A stretch of DNA of 64,000 bases from an uncultured SAR116 cluster alpha proteobacterium. GTDB taxonomy: Bacteria > Pseudomonadota > Alphaproteobacteria > Puniceispirillales > Marisalimonadaceae. The stretch lies in the NCBI GenBank assembly GCA_902593735.1, contig CACJJL010000004.1, forward strand, positions 1-64,000, in the 5' to 3' direction. Positions 9,006 through 18,696 of this stretch are shown in pieces; the first letter of the stretch is position 1; every line of letters begins with the position of its first letter. Both the position numbers and the translations under genes were made by a program. The notes under the pieces are model-generated. The model was not told the DNA's origin and did no database searches. It saw only the letters and a list, made by a program, of their open reading frames with translations.

Positions 9006-10388
9006 TTATAGATCTATTTGACTATACTCAAATATTGAATTGACATTATTTGCTTGATCAATCTTAAGCATTAAATCTGTCAACTGGTTAACTCTTTCAT
9101 TTGATAAATATGGTTCTGTTAAACCTTTAAACTTTGATATAAATTCTTCATCTTTCATAAAGTTTTCTGGTTCTCCTTTTGGAATCTTTACAAACTTTTC
9201 ATAAGTCTTTCCTTTTACCACCATTTTTACCTTTGCACTCATAAATTCTGGACAACACTTCTCAGCATCTTTATCAGGATTTACTTTTATTTTGCTACAC
9301 AGCTCTAATGTATCACTGTTATTTAAGTGATCTTTATAATCATCCCACTTTAATCCACCACTTTTAGCAGCTACAGCAGCACAAAAAGGCATTGAAAATT
9401 GTCCATCAACAATACTTTTTGGATTTTGTTTATCCTTTAAAGGATATCCAATAATGTTCAGTGCTGTTTCGGACAGACCAATATCAATATCATCCAAATC
9501 ATCAATAGAAAAATCCAATTCTTTTTTTAGATCTATTATCCCATCAATTGCTGCATGACTATATCTACAAGACGGATAAGGTTTTACTCCTAAGTTAAGT
9601 GTTTCAAATTTGCTACCTAAACCATCCAATGCTTTTTTTAAATCTCCTCCTGAAGCGTATGCGTGTAAATAACCCCACTGACCCTCAAAAGCTTGAGAAG
9701 GACCTTTGAAACCTTCCGCCGCCATTGTTGCACAATTTAGACCGTTCTGTGCTGCTTGTCCTACATGCGATCTTTTTGTCCAAGCACCATCTGTTAAAAA
9801 TTGCATCGATCCAGCTGATTGACTTAGGGCTATTCCAAATGCAGAAACAAACTGATCTTTTGTTAAGCCCATAAGGTAGCCCGCTGAAGCTACAGCTCCA
9901 AACACACCACATGTAGCAGTTGGATGAAATCCTTTTTTATAATGCGCTGATGAGCCTCCAGCTAATCCAAGTCTTATTTGTATTTCATAACCAGCAACAC
10001 ATGCTGTTATTAAATCTTGTCCTGATGATTTATTCATTTGTGCTGCAGCCAAGGCGGCAGAAAGTATTGGGGCACTGGAATGTAAAGAAGCTTCAGCATG
10101 AGTGTCATCAAAATCAAGAGAATGAGCTAAAGTTCCATTAAGTAGAGCAGCCGCACTTGGTGAGTAACTATTTTTATCTGAAAAAACTTGGCAACTTCCA
10201 TTACTCATTTCTAATCTATCGATTGCTGAGACTAAACTAGCAGTTGATTCTGCATCATGTCTTGCTCGTATTATTATTCCAACAGTATCAAGAATTAACA
10301 ATTTTGTTCTTTTTATAACGTCTGAAGATAAATTTTCGTATCTAATTTCGGCACAAAACTCAGCAAACTTTTCGGTCATATTTTCCAT
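9006..10388 (-). CDS. MmgE/PrpD family protein (copy 1)
   Basis: A 460-residue protein of the MmgE/PrpD fold (2-methylcitrate dehydratase, cis-aconitate decarboxylase and relatives). Family features include LNGTLAHSLDFDDTH near residue 85, the GFHPTATCGVFGA block near residue 150, and KPYPSCRYSHAAIDG near residue 270. It is preceded by an acyl-CoA dehydrogenase on the same strand and diverges from an amidase, so a dehydratase role in organic-acid catabolism is likely. The exact substrate cannot be read from sequence. A second paralogue lies at 18696-20015. Confidence 0.8.
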   Translation of the reverse strand: MENMTEKFAEFCAEIRYENLSSDVIKRTKLLILDTVGIIIRARHDAESTASLVSAIDRLEMSNGSCQVFSDKNSYSPSAAALLNGTLAHSLDFDDTHAEASLHSSAPILSAALAAAQMNKSSGQDLITACVAGYEIQIRLGLAGGSSAHYKKGFHPTATCGVFGAVASAGYLMGLTKDQFVSAFGIALSQSAGSMQFLTDGAWTKRSHVGQAAQNGLNCATMAAEGFKGPSQAFEGQWGYLHAYASGGDLKKALDGLGSKFETLNLGVKPYPSCRYSHAAIDGIIDLKKELDFSIDDLDDIDIGLSETALNIIGYPLKDKQNPKSIVDGQFSMPFCAAVAAKSGGLKWDDYKDHLNNSDTLELCSKIKVNPDKDAEKCCPEFMSAKVKMVVKGKTYEKFVKIPKGEPENFMKDEEFISKFKGLTEPYLSNERVNQLTDLMLKIDQANNVNSIFEYSQIDL

Positions 10389-10493
10389 TTATTTCTCCCA
10401 AAACATATTGAAAAGGTTAAACTAAAATTTCATTTTACAAAACTAAAAAATAATCATTAAGATATCGTTATTAAAATCATATGAGAAAATACC

Positions 10494-11768
10494 ATGACAA
10501 ATCCTTTTGAATTAACTGCAACTGATGCAATTAAACTGATTGGTAACAATAAGTTATCAAGGTATGAGTGGGTACAAAGTTGTTTCGAAAGAATTCGTGA
10601 AAAAGAAGGTCTCGTTAAAGCTTGGATATACTTGGATGAAGATAGAGCTCTAGAAAAAGCTAAGCAGTTAGATAATGAAAATAATGAATCACAACTTGGA
10701 ATTCCATTTGGAATTAAAGATATAATTGATGCAAGTAATACACCTACTGGATTTGGAACTAATTTTTATCAAAATAATGTTCCTATGAGAGACGCTGCTT
10801 CGGTATCCGTTGCAAAACAATCAGGATGTATTTTTATTGGCAAAACTGTATCTACTGAACTAGGACACAGAGCTCCTGGATTAACAACAAACCCACATAA
10901 TAAAGATTTCACGCCTGGAGGCTCAAGTTCTGGATCGGCTGCAGCTGTAGCATCTATGATGGCACCTGTTTGTTTTGGCACACAAACTACTGGGTCGGTA
11001 ATAAGACCTGCTGCTTACTGTGGAGTTATTGGGTATAAACCATCTTATGGTGATTTTGATAAATCAGGCATTCTACCAAATTCTCCATCAATCGATACTT
11101 TAGGATTGATGTCTAGGTCAGTAGAAGATATTGCACTTTTTCGATCAATCCTTCTAGAAGAAGATTTAGTATCAATACGAAAAGTAGATTTAAGCAAAAT
11201 TAAAATTGGATTTGTTAGAACACCACACTGGGATAAAACTGATGATTCTACAAAGGAAGCTTTTGAGCATTTTCTTAATTTACTCCGTTCAGATAAATTA
11301 AATGTAATTGATTTAGAAATTGATAACCTTATTTCAAAATCTGATGCACTTCATTTAGATATAAGTGGATATGAATTTAAAAGATCAATATCTCACGAAA
11401 GATTCAATTATTATGACCAATTAAGTGACCAATTAAGGAACGGCAGGCTTAATGATGGATATCAAGTGAGTAATAAAAATTACCAGTTAGCTTTAAAAGA
11501 CTTGTCAATTTTAAAAAATCAAATAGACGCTGTATTTGACAAGACTGATTTAATAATTACTCCTAGTGCACCTGGCGAAGCATTAAAAGGATTAGAATAT
11601 ACAGGATCACCGATATTTAATACAACTTGGTCTCTAAACGGAAATCCATGTATTACCCTACCCCTATTTAAGGGTAAACAAGAATTACCAATTGGATGCC
11701 AACTTGTTGCCAGGTTTGGAGATGACGATCAACTTTTAAATTATGCAAAAGCCTTCTTAGAACTTTAA
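10494..11768 (+). CDS. Amidase signature family protein (copy 1)
   Basis: A 424-residue amidase-signature hydrolase. The Ser-cisSer-Lys triad can be placed: Lys in GIPFGIKDIID near residue 73, cis-Ser in TPGGSSSGSAAAVAS near residue 145, and the nucleophile Ser in QTTGSVIRPAAYCG near residue 170. The usual DTGGSIR is altered to QTTGSVIR, which may affect specificity. It lacks the GatA partners GatB and GatC nearby, so it is a catabolic amidase rather than a tRNA amidotransferase. It diverges from the MmgE/PrpD gene and ends with a 4-base overlap of the convergent TRAP permease. Confidence 0.85.
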   Translation: MTNPFELTATDAIKLIGNNKLSRYEWVQSCFERIREKEGLVKAWIYLDEDRALEKAKQLDNENNESQLGIPFGIKDIIDASNTPTGFGTNFYQNNVPMRDAASVSVAKQSGCIFIGKTVSTELGHRAPGLTTNPHNKDFTPGGSSSGSAAAVASMMAPVCFGTQTTGSVIRPAAYCGVIGYKPSYGDFDKSGILPNSPSIDTLGLMSRSVEDIALFRSILLEEDLVSIRKVDLSKIKIGFVRTPHWDKTDDSTKEAFEHFLNLLRSDKLNVIDLEIDNLISKSDALHLDISGYEFKRSISHERFNYYDQLSDQLRNGRLNDGYQVSNKNYQLALKDLSILKNQIDAVFDKTDLIITPSAPGEALKGLEYTGSPIFNTTWSLNGNPCITLPLFKGKQELPIGCQLVARFGDDDQLLNYAKAFLEL

Positions 11769-13048
11769 TTAAAGTGAGATTCAACTAATAGTTCTGGAAG
11801 TGTAAGTGCTAAAGCTGGAAATAGAAGCACTATGATTAATACAACTGTGTCAGAAATACAGAAAGGAAATGATCCTTTTATAACGGTTGTAACTGGTAAG
11901 CCAGTTACTCCACTAACAGCAAACAAATTTAAACCAACAGGTGGGATAACACTTCCTATTTCTATGCATAATGCTGTTAAAATTCCTAAATGAATAGGAT
12001 CTACACCAAGAGCCAATGCAACAGGGAAATATATAGGTACTGTTAAGACTAAAATTGCTACACCTGTTAGAAACATCGATAAAAACAATAACGATCCCAT
12101 AAGTGCAAATAAAAATCCTGTTTTACTAAGACCCAATTCACCAGCCCATTCAGCAATCATTTGAGGCCAACCCATATTTGCAAGATAAAATTGGAAGATT
12201 CCAACACAACCCAATAGAAAAAACACAACTGCAGTTAGGTTCATAGTTCTTAGAGTTGTTGGCATTAATTCTTTCGCAAATGTTTTTCTTTTAAATATTA
12301 ATCCATAAAAAAGGGCATAACTAGCAGCGGCAGCACCTGCTTCAGTAGGAGTGAATAAACCTCCATATAAACCACCTAATATAATTACAGGCATTAACAA
12401 AGCAGGTAGAGCTTCTTTAAAACACCTCCAAACTTCACATAAATCAAATTTTCCTCGAGGTAATTTAATAAAAAGAGATACACTAACAATTATAACTGCA
12501 TCACTCATAGCCAACATCAATCCAGGAATTATACCTGCGAAAAACAAATCAACTATCGACATTTCTGTTATGACACCAAACAGAATCAAAGTTATACTTG
12601 GCGGAATAAGAAGTGCTATTCCACCTGCGGAGGCAATAACTCCTGCTGCCATCCATTTTGGATAACCTCTTTTAATTAATTCTGGATAAGCTATAACACT
12701 CATTGCAGCAGCCATTGCTGTGGATGAACCAGAAATTGCTCCAAATAAAACAGCTGCAAGCAATGTTGCATAAGCAAAGCCACCAGGAACCCATCCTACT
12801 ATTGAGTCAGCAAATTTAAAAAGACTTGCAACTAAACCAGTTTTTTCCATTAAAAAACCAGCAAAAATAAAAAATGGAATAGCTACTAATGTATATTTAG
12901 TAAGAAAACTAAAAAAAGCTTCAAACAAGGTGCTATATGTTAAAAAATCGTCAAACAGTACAAGAAGACCTGTAGCACCAGCAAGAGCTATACCTATTGG
13001 CGCACCAGCAAATAATAGACTAAATAAAGATCCTCCTAAAGCCCACAT
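11765..13048 (-). CDS. dctM: TRAP transporter large permease subunit (DctM)
   Basis: A 427-residue protein with about twelve membrane helices and typical DctM features: FLMEKTGLV, the GAISGSSTAMAAAM loop near residue 105, and GGLYGGLFTPTEAGAAAA near residue 230, which matches the conserved G-FTPTEA motif. It forms the ion-driven channel of a tripartite ATP-independent periplasmic transporter with the DctQ and DctP genes upstream. The start is ATG at 13048 with AGGAA about 7 bases before it. It ends with a 4-base convergent overlap with the amidase. Confidence 0.92.
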   Translation of the reverse strand: MWALGGSLFSLLFAGAPIGIALAGATGLLVLFDDFLTYSTLFEAFFSFLTKYTLVAIPFFIFAGFLMEKTGLVASLFKFADSIVGWVPGGFAYATLLAAVLFGAISGSSTAMAAAMSVIAYPELIKRGYPKWMAAGVIASAGGIALLIPPSITLILFGVITEMSIVDLFFAGIIPGLMLAMSDAVIIVSVSLFIKLPRGKFDLCEVWRCFKEALPALLMPVIILGGLYGGLFTPTEAGAAAASYALFYGLIFKRKTFAKELMPTTLRTMNLTAVVFFLLGCVGIFQFYLANMGWPQMIAEWAGELGLSKTGFLFALMGSLLFLSMFLTGVAILVLTVPIYFPVALALGVDPIHLGILTALCIEIGSVIPPVGLNLFAVSGVTGLPVTTVIKGSFPFCISDTVVLIIVLLFPALALTLPELLVESHFN

Positions 13049-13072
13049 TATACATTTCCTGTATTATTAGAA

Positions 13073-13624
13073 TTAAACATCAGTAGCAGCTTCAATTTCT
13101 GCAGTAAAATGGTCACCCTTTATATAACTATGTGTATCTTCAATAAATTGAAGAAAGGCTACTAAAGACATTAATCCCATACCCAGAGCCAATATAAAAT
13201 AAAAAGGCCACATAAAGAAAAATAAACTCTCAGTTCTTTCACCAATTTGTATTGAATATTCAACCGTTGAATACGCAGTATATGTTAAAGAACCAGTGAA
13301 TACAGAAACAAAGAAAGAAACAAAAATTTTACAAAAACCTACTGTTCTATGAAAACCTTTTGTATTTAAAAGTTGTAAGACAGCACTCATTACAAGATGA
13401 TTCCTATTGATCTGTGTAACGCAAATGTAAAAGGCAACTGAAGAAACCATCATGTAAATAACAGCATCTTGGCCCCATTCAAAAACAACACCAAAAATAT
13501 ATCTTCTTATAATTTCAGCTAACGCAAAGAGTGTGACGGCTATCATTAGGAATGCAGAACACCTACCTAAAATAGCAGTGATGGAAGACTGAATTTTGTT
13601 TGAGATTTTGTAAAAATTATCCAT
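13073..13624 (-). CDS. dctQ: TRAP transporter small permease subunit (DctQ)
   Basis: About 183 residues with four membrane helices, the standard DctQ size. The motif FEWGQDAVIYMMVSSVAFYICV matches the family's W(A/G)xE-xxRxLxVWxxFLG region in loose form. ATG at 13624 is chosen; a TTG three codons upstream is possible. It lies between DctP and DctM on the same strand. A hairpin terminator separates it from DctP, so it is probably expressed at a lower level than the binding protein. Confidence 0.88.
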   Translation of the reverse strand: MDNFYKISNKIQSSITAILGRCSAFLMIAVTLFALAEIIRRYIFGVVFEWGQDAVIYMMVSSVAFYICVTQINRNHLVMSAVLQLLNTKGFHRTVGFCKIFVSFFVSVFTGSLTYTAYSTVEYSIQIGERTESLFFFMWPFYFILALGMGLMSLVAFLQFIEDTHSYIKGDHFTAEIEAATDV

Positions 13625-13640
13625 GATAATCAATTAAATA

Positions 13641-13671
13641 AAAAAAGCCTGACATAAGTCAGGCCTTTTTA
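13641..13671 (-). terminator. Intrinsic terminator/attenuator between DctP and DctQ
   Basis: A perfect 7-bp stem, GCCTGAC (13647-13653) pairing with GTCAGGC (13658-13664), with loop ATAA. It is flanked by A-rich sequence on the left and T-rich on the right. Read on the minus strand, the stem is followed by a run of T, as a rho-independent terminator requires. It sits 8 bases after the DctP stop and before DctQ, so most DctP transcripts should end here and a fraction read through into DctQM. Confidence 0.85.
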
Positions 13672-13678
13672 GATTAAT

Positions 13679-14848
13679 TTATTTTCTTGACTTTTTCTTG
13701 TATAAAGCTGTTCCTTTTGCAAATTTAGCAAAGTCGGAAGCAAACGCTGTACAATCAGTCTTTTCTAAAGCACTTGATCCCATTGGATTAGCTGCAACTA
13801 AAGCTTTTGCTTCAGCAGTGAACTGATCGACCATTTTGTCTCCAGTTGCATCAACCTTAGACTTAATCCAGTTATTAGTTGCACCACCTTCTTTTGCTTG
13901 AAGAACTGCAGCCTCTGCAGGGCTCATCACATAAATTCCAGGTGCGCCTTTATCAGTTACTTTAAACTTATCAACTAATCTTTTATCATTACAAAAGTTA
14001 ATAGCTTTTTGATAAGGAATAAAATCATTCATAATAATATCACTTAAAGCTGCCTGTTGTTTTTTATCAAGAGTTGCCCACCATTTATTTGATGCACCAA
14101 TCCAGTAGTAATCACCAACAATACCATTAATTCCAGCAACTGTGAAATATGGAGCTTGTTCTTTGGTAGCATTAAATCCACCTAAACTTGTTAGCAGTCC
14201 ATCAATAACACCTGTTTGAAGAGCAGGTGGAACATCACCAAAAGCCATTGTAGTAGGGTTTGCACCTAAAGCTCCTAACAAAGCATTTTCAGCTGGTCCC
14301 ATACTTCTTACCTTCTTACCGGCAAAATCAGCAGGAACTAACATTCTACTTTTAACAGCACCAGCACCCATGTACATACTTAGATGTCCAGAACCAAAAA
14401 TAGTTATCCCGTGCTTGTCATTAAAAACTTTCTTTAATTGAGCAAAAGTTTTTGTTCCATCAAGGCCATTAATAGCACCAGGTGATGTTAATTTTCCAGC
14501 ACCAACAATAGTATTAGCATATGGCTCAACACTTGAAGTTTTACCAAATTGACCAGTCATCATCTCAAGATTACCTTTTGTAAGAGCTTGAGTTCCTTTT
14601 GGAACATTATAAAGAGACTTAGCCCAATAAATTTGAACTTTACTTCCAGGAATTTTCTTCTCAACCTGCTCTGCAAAAAACATTTCTGCAATAGCTGCAG
14701 GATGTGGCGGACCAGAATGGTCAGAAGCCCAACGCATCTTAATCGGTTTTACAGCATGTCCATCAGCTAAAGCTAAATTGGTTCCAGCTGCAAAAGTTAG
14801 AGCAACAGCGCCAGCTGCACCTAACAATGATAGTTTATTTAATTTCAT
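13679..14848 (-). CDS. dctP: TRAP transporter periplasmic substrate-binding protein (DctP)
   Basis: A 389-residue DctP-family protein with a Sec signal peptide (basic MKLNK, hydrophobic core, cleavage probably after NLALADG). The ligand-binding core shows GKKVRSMGPAENALLGALGA near residue 175, whose Arg would hold a carboxylate group, then DVPPALQTGVIDGLLTSL. It lies just upstream of the large C5-CoA gene cluster, suggesting an organic acid or aromatic acid as substrate; that is inference. The terminator immediately downstream explains how it could be made in excess over the permease. Confidence 0.92.
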   Translation of the reverse strand: MKLNKLSLLGAAGAVALTFAAGTNLALADGHAVKPIKMRWASDHSGPPHPAAIAEMFFAEQVEKKIPGSKVQIYWAKSLYNVPKGTQALTKGNLEMMTGQFGKTSSVEPYANTIVGAGKLTSPGAINGLDGTKTFAQLKKVFNDKHGITIFGSGHLSMYMGAGAVKSRMLVPADFAGKKVRSMGPAENALLGALGANPTTMAFGDVPPALQTGVIDGLLTSLGGFNATKEQAPYFTVAGINGIVGDYYWIGASNKWWATLDKKQQAALSDIIMNDFIPYQKAINFCNDKRLVDKFKVTDKGAPGIYVMSPAEAAVLQAKEGGATNNWIKSKVDATGDKMVDQFTAEAKALVAANPMGSSALEKTDCTAFASDFAKFAKGTALYKKKSRK

Positions 14849-14957
14849 TAAATTTCCTCCAAATATTTAGAATCACAACCTATAACGATATGCTTTTCAG
14901 GTAAACCCTTAATTGCAATAAAACCAATTAATTAGTTAATATGTTATGTAATTCTGT

Positions 14958-16163
14958 TTAGATTATGCCTTTGTTCTTGAAAGTGCTTATTTGTTCACCA
15001 GTAAAACCTATCTCTTTAAGTATATCATATGTATCTTCGCCTAGTTCTGGGGCAGTTTTGTCTTGAAATTTGCTATCTGAAACATGAACAGGTGTTTTCA
15101 ATAAACTAATATCAACCCCCCTTTTTGTTTTTAATTTTTGGATATTTTTTCTATCTTTTAAAAATGGATTTTCTAAAGACTCTTTTAAATTTAAAATTGG
15201 AGCTGCTGGAACAACTCCTCCAAACTCGTCCAGCCATTCAGAGGTATTTTTTTTCATTAATTCTTCATCAAGAATTCTAGTTATTTCGTCTCTATGTTTT
15301 TGCCTAGATGAAAAGTCAACAAACTTTGAATTATCAATTAGATCCTCCCTACCTAGTTTTTTACACAGAACAGGCCAAAAACTTTCCTTATTACACATTA
15401 TGTAAATCCAACCATCTTTAGTCTTATACAATTGACAAGGAACTAAAATTGGATGAGCTGATCTATCTAATCTTTCACTTTTAAAATCAGTGTTGAGTGT
15501 CCAGGCTGCCATATAACTTTGATTAAACATGGCCGTATCAAATAAATTAACATCTACATCTCTTCCGATACCAGTGGACCTTGCAGATAGTATAGCACTT
15601 ACTAGTCCAAATGACATGGTCAAACCAGACATATAATCTACAATTGAAAGACCAAATCTTGCTGGAGGTCCATTAGGTTCGCCTGTCAATGAGAAATACC
15701 CAGCCTCTGCTTGCATAAGATAGTCATATCCCGGCCAATTTTTTCTTGGTCCCTCTCTTCCGTACGCAGAACAATGTGCTGAAACAATTGATTTATTGTA
15801 TTGTTTAAGCTGATCATAAGTAATCCCAAGTTTTTCTGGAACATCCCCTCTTAGGTTGTTCGCGACTGCGTCAGCATTCTCAACTAATTTTTGAAGAATT
15901 TTTTTTCCATCATTTGACAGTATGTCTAAAGTTATGCTTTTTTTATTTCTATTGAGAGCTTGAAAAAAAATACTGGAAGCAGAATTCCTATCTTGGCCAT
16001 CAATAAAATAAGGACCAATTGCTCTTAAATAATCACCACTTGTACCTGCAGGTTCAACTTTAATTACGTCTGCGCCTAAATCAGCTAAATATTGAGTGCC
16101 AAATGGTCCCGCTCCATATTGTTCAAAAGCAATTACCCTGACCCCCGATAAAGGTAAATCCAT
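14958..16163 (-). CDS. CaiB/BaiF family CoA-transferase (copy 1)
   Basis: A 401-residue class III CoA-transferase. The N-terminal LPLSGVRVIAFEQYGAGPFG and DLGADVIKVEPAG are hallmarks. The catalytic Asp that forms the acyl anhydride is in FGLSIVDYMSGLT near residue 175. It moves CoA from one acyl-CoA to a free acid. It is the last gene of a six-gene minus-strand cluster (14958-20893) with MaoC, HpcH/CitE, a second CaiB, MmgE/PrpD and an HTD2-type hydratase. A plausible role is activation or intramolecular CoA transfer of a C5 dicarboxylate such as itaconate or mesaconate. Confidence 0.85.
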   Translation of the reverse strand: MDLPLSGVRVIAFEQYGAGPFGTQYLADLGADVIKVEPAGTSGDYLRAIGPYFIDGQDRNSASSIFFQALNRNKKSITLDILSNDGKKILQKLVENADAVANNLRGDVPEKLGITYDQLKQYNKSIVSAHCSAYGREGPRKNWPGYDYLMQAEAGYFSLTGEPNGPPARFGLSIVDYMSGLTMSFGLVSAILSARSTGIGRDVDVNLFDTAMFNQSYMAAWTLNTDFKSERLDRSAHPILVPCQLYKTKDGWIYIMCNKESFWPVLCKKLGREDLIDNSKFVDFSSRQKHRDEITRILDEELMKKNTSEWLDEFGGVVPAAPILNLKESLENPFLKDRKNIQKLKTKRGVDISLLKTPVHVSDSKFQDKTAPELGEDTYDILKEIGFTGEQISTFKNKGII

Positions 16164-16174
16164 ATTATTATTCT

Positions 16175-16714
16175 CTAATTTGCTGCTTCTTTAATAATTT
16201 CATCAACTACACTATGCCCACGCTTAGCAACCAGGAAAGATCTTACCATATCCATTACAACAATTTTGTCTTGATTTTTACCAATGTGTCTTACCTTCAC
16301 GATACCCTGTGTGGGTCTTGATTTTGATTCTCTTTTGTCTAAAACTTCCGTCTCAGAGTATAATGTATCTCCAACAAACACTGGAGCAGGTATTTTTATT
16401 TCTTCCCATCCCAAGTTGGCTATTGCTTTTTGGCTGGTGCCACTAACACACATCCCTGTTACAAGGGCTAGAGTAAAAGCGGAATTAACTAAATATTTCC
16501 CAAACTCAGATTTAGAGGCGTAATTTGCATCAAAGTGAATTGGGTGAGTATTCATTGTTAAATTTGTAAACCATATATTATCAGCTTCGCTTACCGTTCT
16601 ACCGGGCCAATGCTCATAAACGTCTCCTACTTGAAAATCTTCAAAATATCTACCTGGATCTTCTCTATACCTTTGGGGTCCTATTTTTTTTATTCCATAA
16701 GAATTTTCATCCAT
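16175..16714 (-). CDS. MaoC family dehydratase (mesaconyl-CoA hydratase-like)
   Basis: A 179-residue single hot-dog hydratase. The catalytic R-hydratase motif appears as NTHPIHFDANYASKSEFGK near residues 55-72, with Asp and His in the expected D-x-x-x-H spacing. The N-terminal YFEDFQVGDVYEHWPGRTVSEADN is typical of MaoC proteins annotated as mesaconyl-CoA hydratase. It acts on an enoyl-CoA in the cytosol. The stop lies 11 bases before the CaiB gene, and the start abuts the HpcH/CitE stop, so it is co-expressed with both. Confidence 0.85.
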   Translation of the reverse strand: MDENSYGIKKIGPQRYREDPGRYFEDFQVGDVYEHWPGRTVSEADNIWFTNLTMNTHPIHFDANYASKSEFGKYLVNSAFTLALVTGMCVSGTSQKAIANLGWEEIKIPAPVFVGDTLYSETEVLDKRESKSRPTQGIVKVRHIGKNQDKIVVMDMVRSFLVAKRGHSVVDEIIKEAAN

Positions 16715-17527
16715 TTAATCCTCCCTTGATATAATTAGTCTTGCTACCGCTAACACGGGTGCATCAACCATTTTACCTTGATATTTAAAAGCACCAGAAC
16801 CTGCTGTTTTTGCTTCTTCTAAAACACCTTTTGCCCATTCCAATTCTTCTGGAGTAGGTCTGTAAGCATCATGAATAGGTTTAATCTGATCTGGATGTAT
16901 AGCAAAACGTCCTTTGAAACCCATAGTTTTGACGTATAATGTTTCTTCTTTACATCCTTCAGGATCTCTGAAATCTAACCATACTCCATCAAGAGCAAGT
17001 GTGTTGAATAATGCGGCAGCATTAATAATTTTACCCCTTCCATACGCTAAACTGGCTTTACCCATGTCACCACCGGTAGATGCACAATAATCTGCTGATC
17101 CAAATCCAATTCCAGAAAACTCTATGTTTGAACAATCCCAACTTTCAATAGTTGCGATACCACGTGGTGTTTCAATTTGAGGTAAAATTAATATATTAGT
17201 TCCAAGATCTTTTAAAAAAGTCCTACATTCGTCAGCAGACTCTATTTTAGGAATGGCAATAGAGTATGGAAGAGAAGGTAAAGACCTTAACATTTCTATA
17301 TCATGTTGATACTCTTCAGTATCTAAAGCATTAATGCGCAATAATAGCTTATTTGCTTGACCTTCATAATTTCTATTTGCCAAATCAACAAAATTAGATC
17401 TTCCCATAGCTTTGTTTTCATGGGCCAAACCATCTTCTAAATCAAAAATAACTTTATCGGCCCCAGATCCTATAGCCTTTGGTAATCTTTCAATTTTATC
17501 GGTTGGTAAAAATAAAATACTTCTCAA
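16715..17527 (-). CDS. HpcH/HpaI (CitE-like) aldolase/lyase family protein
   Basis: A 270-residue CitE-like TIM-barrel lyase. Metal and CoA-site features are FDLEDGLAHENK near residue 29, LRIN near residue 63, PQIETPRGI near residue 116 (Glu binds Mg) and the C-terminal GKMVDAPVLAVAR. This family includes malyl-CoA, beta-methylmalyl-CoA and citramalyl-CoA lyases, which split a hydroxyacyl-CoA into acetyl-CoA (or propionyl-CoA) and a 2-oxoacid. Its place between a MaoC hydratase and a CaiB transferase suits citramalyl-CoA cleavage to acetyl-CoA and pyruvate. The specificity is inferred, not shown. Confidence 0.85.
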   Translation of the reverse strand: MRSILFLPTDKIERLPKAIGSGADKVIFDLEDGLAHENKAMGRSNFVDLANRNYEGQANKLLLRINALDTEEYQHDIEMLRSLPSLPYSIAIPKIESADECRTFLKDLGTNILILPQIETPRGIATIESWDCSNIEFSGIGFGSADYCASTGGDMGKASLAYGRGKIINAAALFNTLALDGVWLDFRDPEGCKEETLYVKTMGFKGRFAIHPDQIKPIHDAYRPTPEELEWAKGVLEEAKTAGSGAFKYQGKMVDAPVLAVARLIISRED

Positions 17528-17541
17528 ATTTATCTCCTTTT

Positions 17542-18696
17542 TTAAGAACTAAATTCAGTTCTAATTTTTTTCCCATGCTCATCTAATTCAGGCATTTTAT
17601 TAACTTCTGGTATAAGGCTGTCATGTATTGCGCCTGGACCTAAGACCTTTACTTTGCCGTTTTTGGTTTCAATTTCTAAAAAATTGTTTTGGGGATGATT
17701 TTTTAATTGTTCCATGTCAGATATTCTTCCGTAAGCAACGCTTGCTTCTTCAAGTTTTTCAATTAACTCCTCACGTTCAAAAGTAATGAATTTATCTTGA
17801 ATAATTTTTTCTGTTAATTCTCGATTAGTGACACGATCTGAGTTTGTTTTAAAGCGAGTGTCATTAACCATAGTTTCGTCGTCTAATACAATTTTACAAA
17901 GTTTCACCCATTCTCTATCATTTTGTATAGCAATTAAAATTGTCAAATTATCTTTACAATTATATGCACCATAGGGAACGATTATTGGATGAGTCATACC
18001 ATTTCTTTTTGGAATTTTGTTATTATAAACATAGCCAAGGTAGAAAGGGTTCATCCAATCTGCGAGTGAATTAAACATAGACACTGATATATGTCTGCCT
18101 TTTCCACTTACACTTCTGTTTATAAGTGCTTGCAAAATTGCTTGATAAGCTGTCATTCCTGCAGATATATCACAGACTGAAGGGCCAACCTTTGCTCTTC
18201 CATCAACCCCAGCTTTATCTGGAAGACCAGTTATATCAATAACACCAGTTTCAGCTTGAATTAACATATCATAAGCTTTTTGGTTTTTATATGGTCCTTC
18301 GTCTCCAAATCCAGAAATAGAACATGTAATTAAAGATGGATATTTTTTTCTTAATTCATCTAAATTTAAACCAAGGCGGTCAAATGCACCTGGTGCTAAA
18401 TTTTGGATTAAAATATCAGATTTTGAAATAATATTCTCAAAAATTTTAAAATCCTCACTGTTTTTAAGATCTAAAGCAATTGACTCCTTCCCTCTATTCA
18501 ACCAAACAAAATAAGCGCTATTTCCAAGTGCATTGCTATCATAGTTTCTGGCAAAATCACCTTCAGGTCTTTCAACTTTTATAACTCTGGCACCTGCATC
18601 TGCCAGTCTGCACGATGTATAGGGGGCTGCCACAGCTTGCTCAACTGTTACGACTAATAAACCTTCTAAATCCTTTCCGGAATTTTGTCTTTCCAT
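17542..18696 (-). CDS. CaiB/BaiF family CoA-transferase (copy 2)
   Basis: A 384-residue class III CoA-transferase. It contains TVEQAVAAPYTSCRLADAGARVIKVE at the N-terminus in family form and the catalytic Asp in VGPSVCDISAGMTAYQ near residue 170. It shares its boundary base with the upstream MmgE/PrpD gene (1-base overlap), so the two are tightly coupled. Two CaiB proteins in one cluster fit either two different acids or the pairing of an activating transferase with an intramolecular C1-to-C4 CoA shift as in mesaconyl-CoA metabolism. Confidence 0.85.
   Translation of the reverse strand: MERQNSGKDLEGLLVVTVEQAVAAPYTSCRLADAGARVIKVERPEGDFARNYDSNALGNSAYFVWLNRGKESIALDLKNSEDFKIFENIISKSDILIQNLAPGAFDRLGLNLDELRKKYPSLITCSISGFGDEGPYKNQKAYDMLIQAETGVIDITGLPDKAGVDGRAKVGPSVCDISAGMTAYQAILQALINRSVSGKGRHISVSMFNSLADWMNPFYLGYVYNNKIPKRNGMTHPIIVPYGAYNCKDNLTILIAIQNDREWVKLCKIVLDDETMVNDTRFKTNSDRVTNRELTEKIIQDKFITFEREELIEKLEEASVAYGRISDMEQLKNHPQNNFLEIETKNGKVKVLGPGAIHDSLIPEVNKMPELDEHGKKIRTEFSS

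Noticed and set aside
14849-14957. Gap before dctP checked for a riboswitch or small gene
   Set aside because: AT-rich sequence with no stable stem or ORF; it presumably holds only the dctP promoter.
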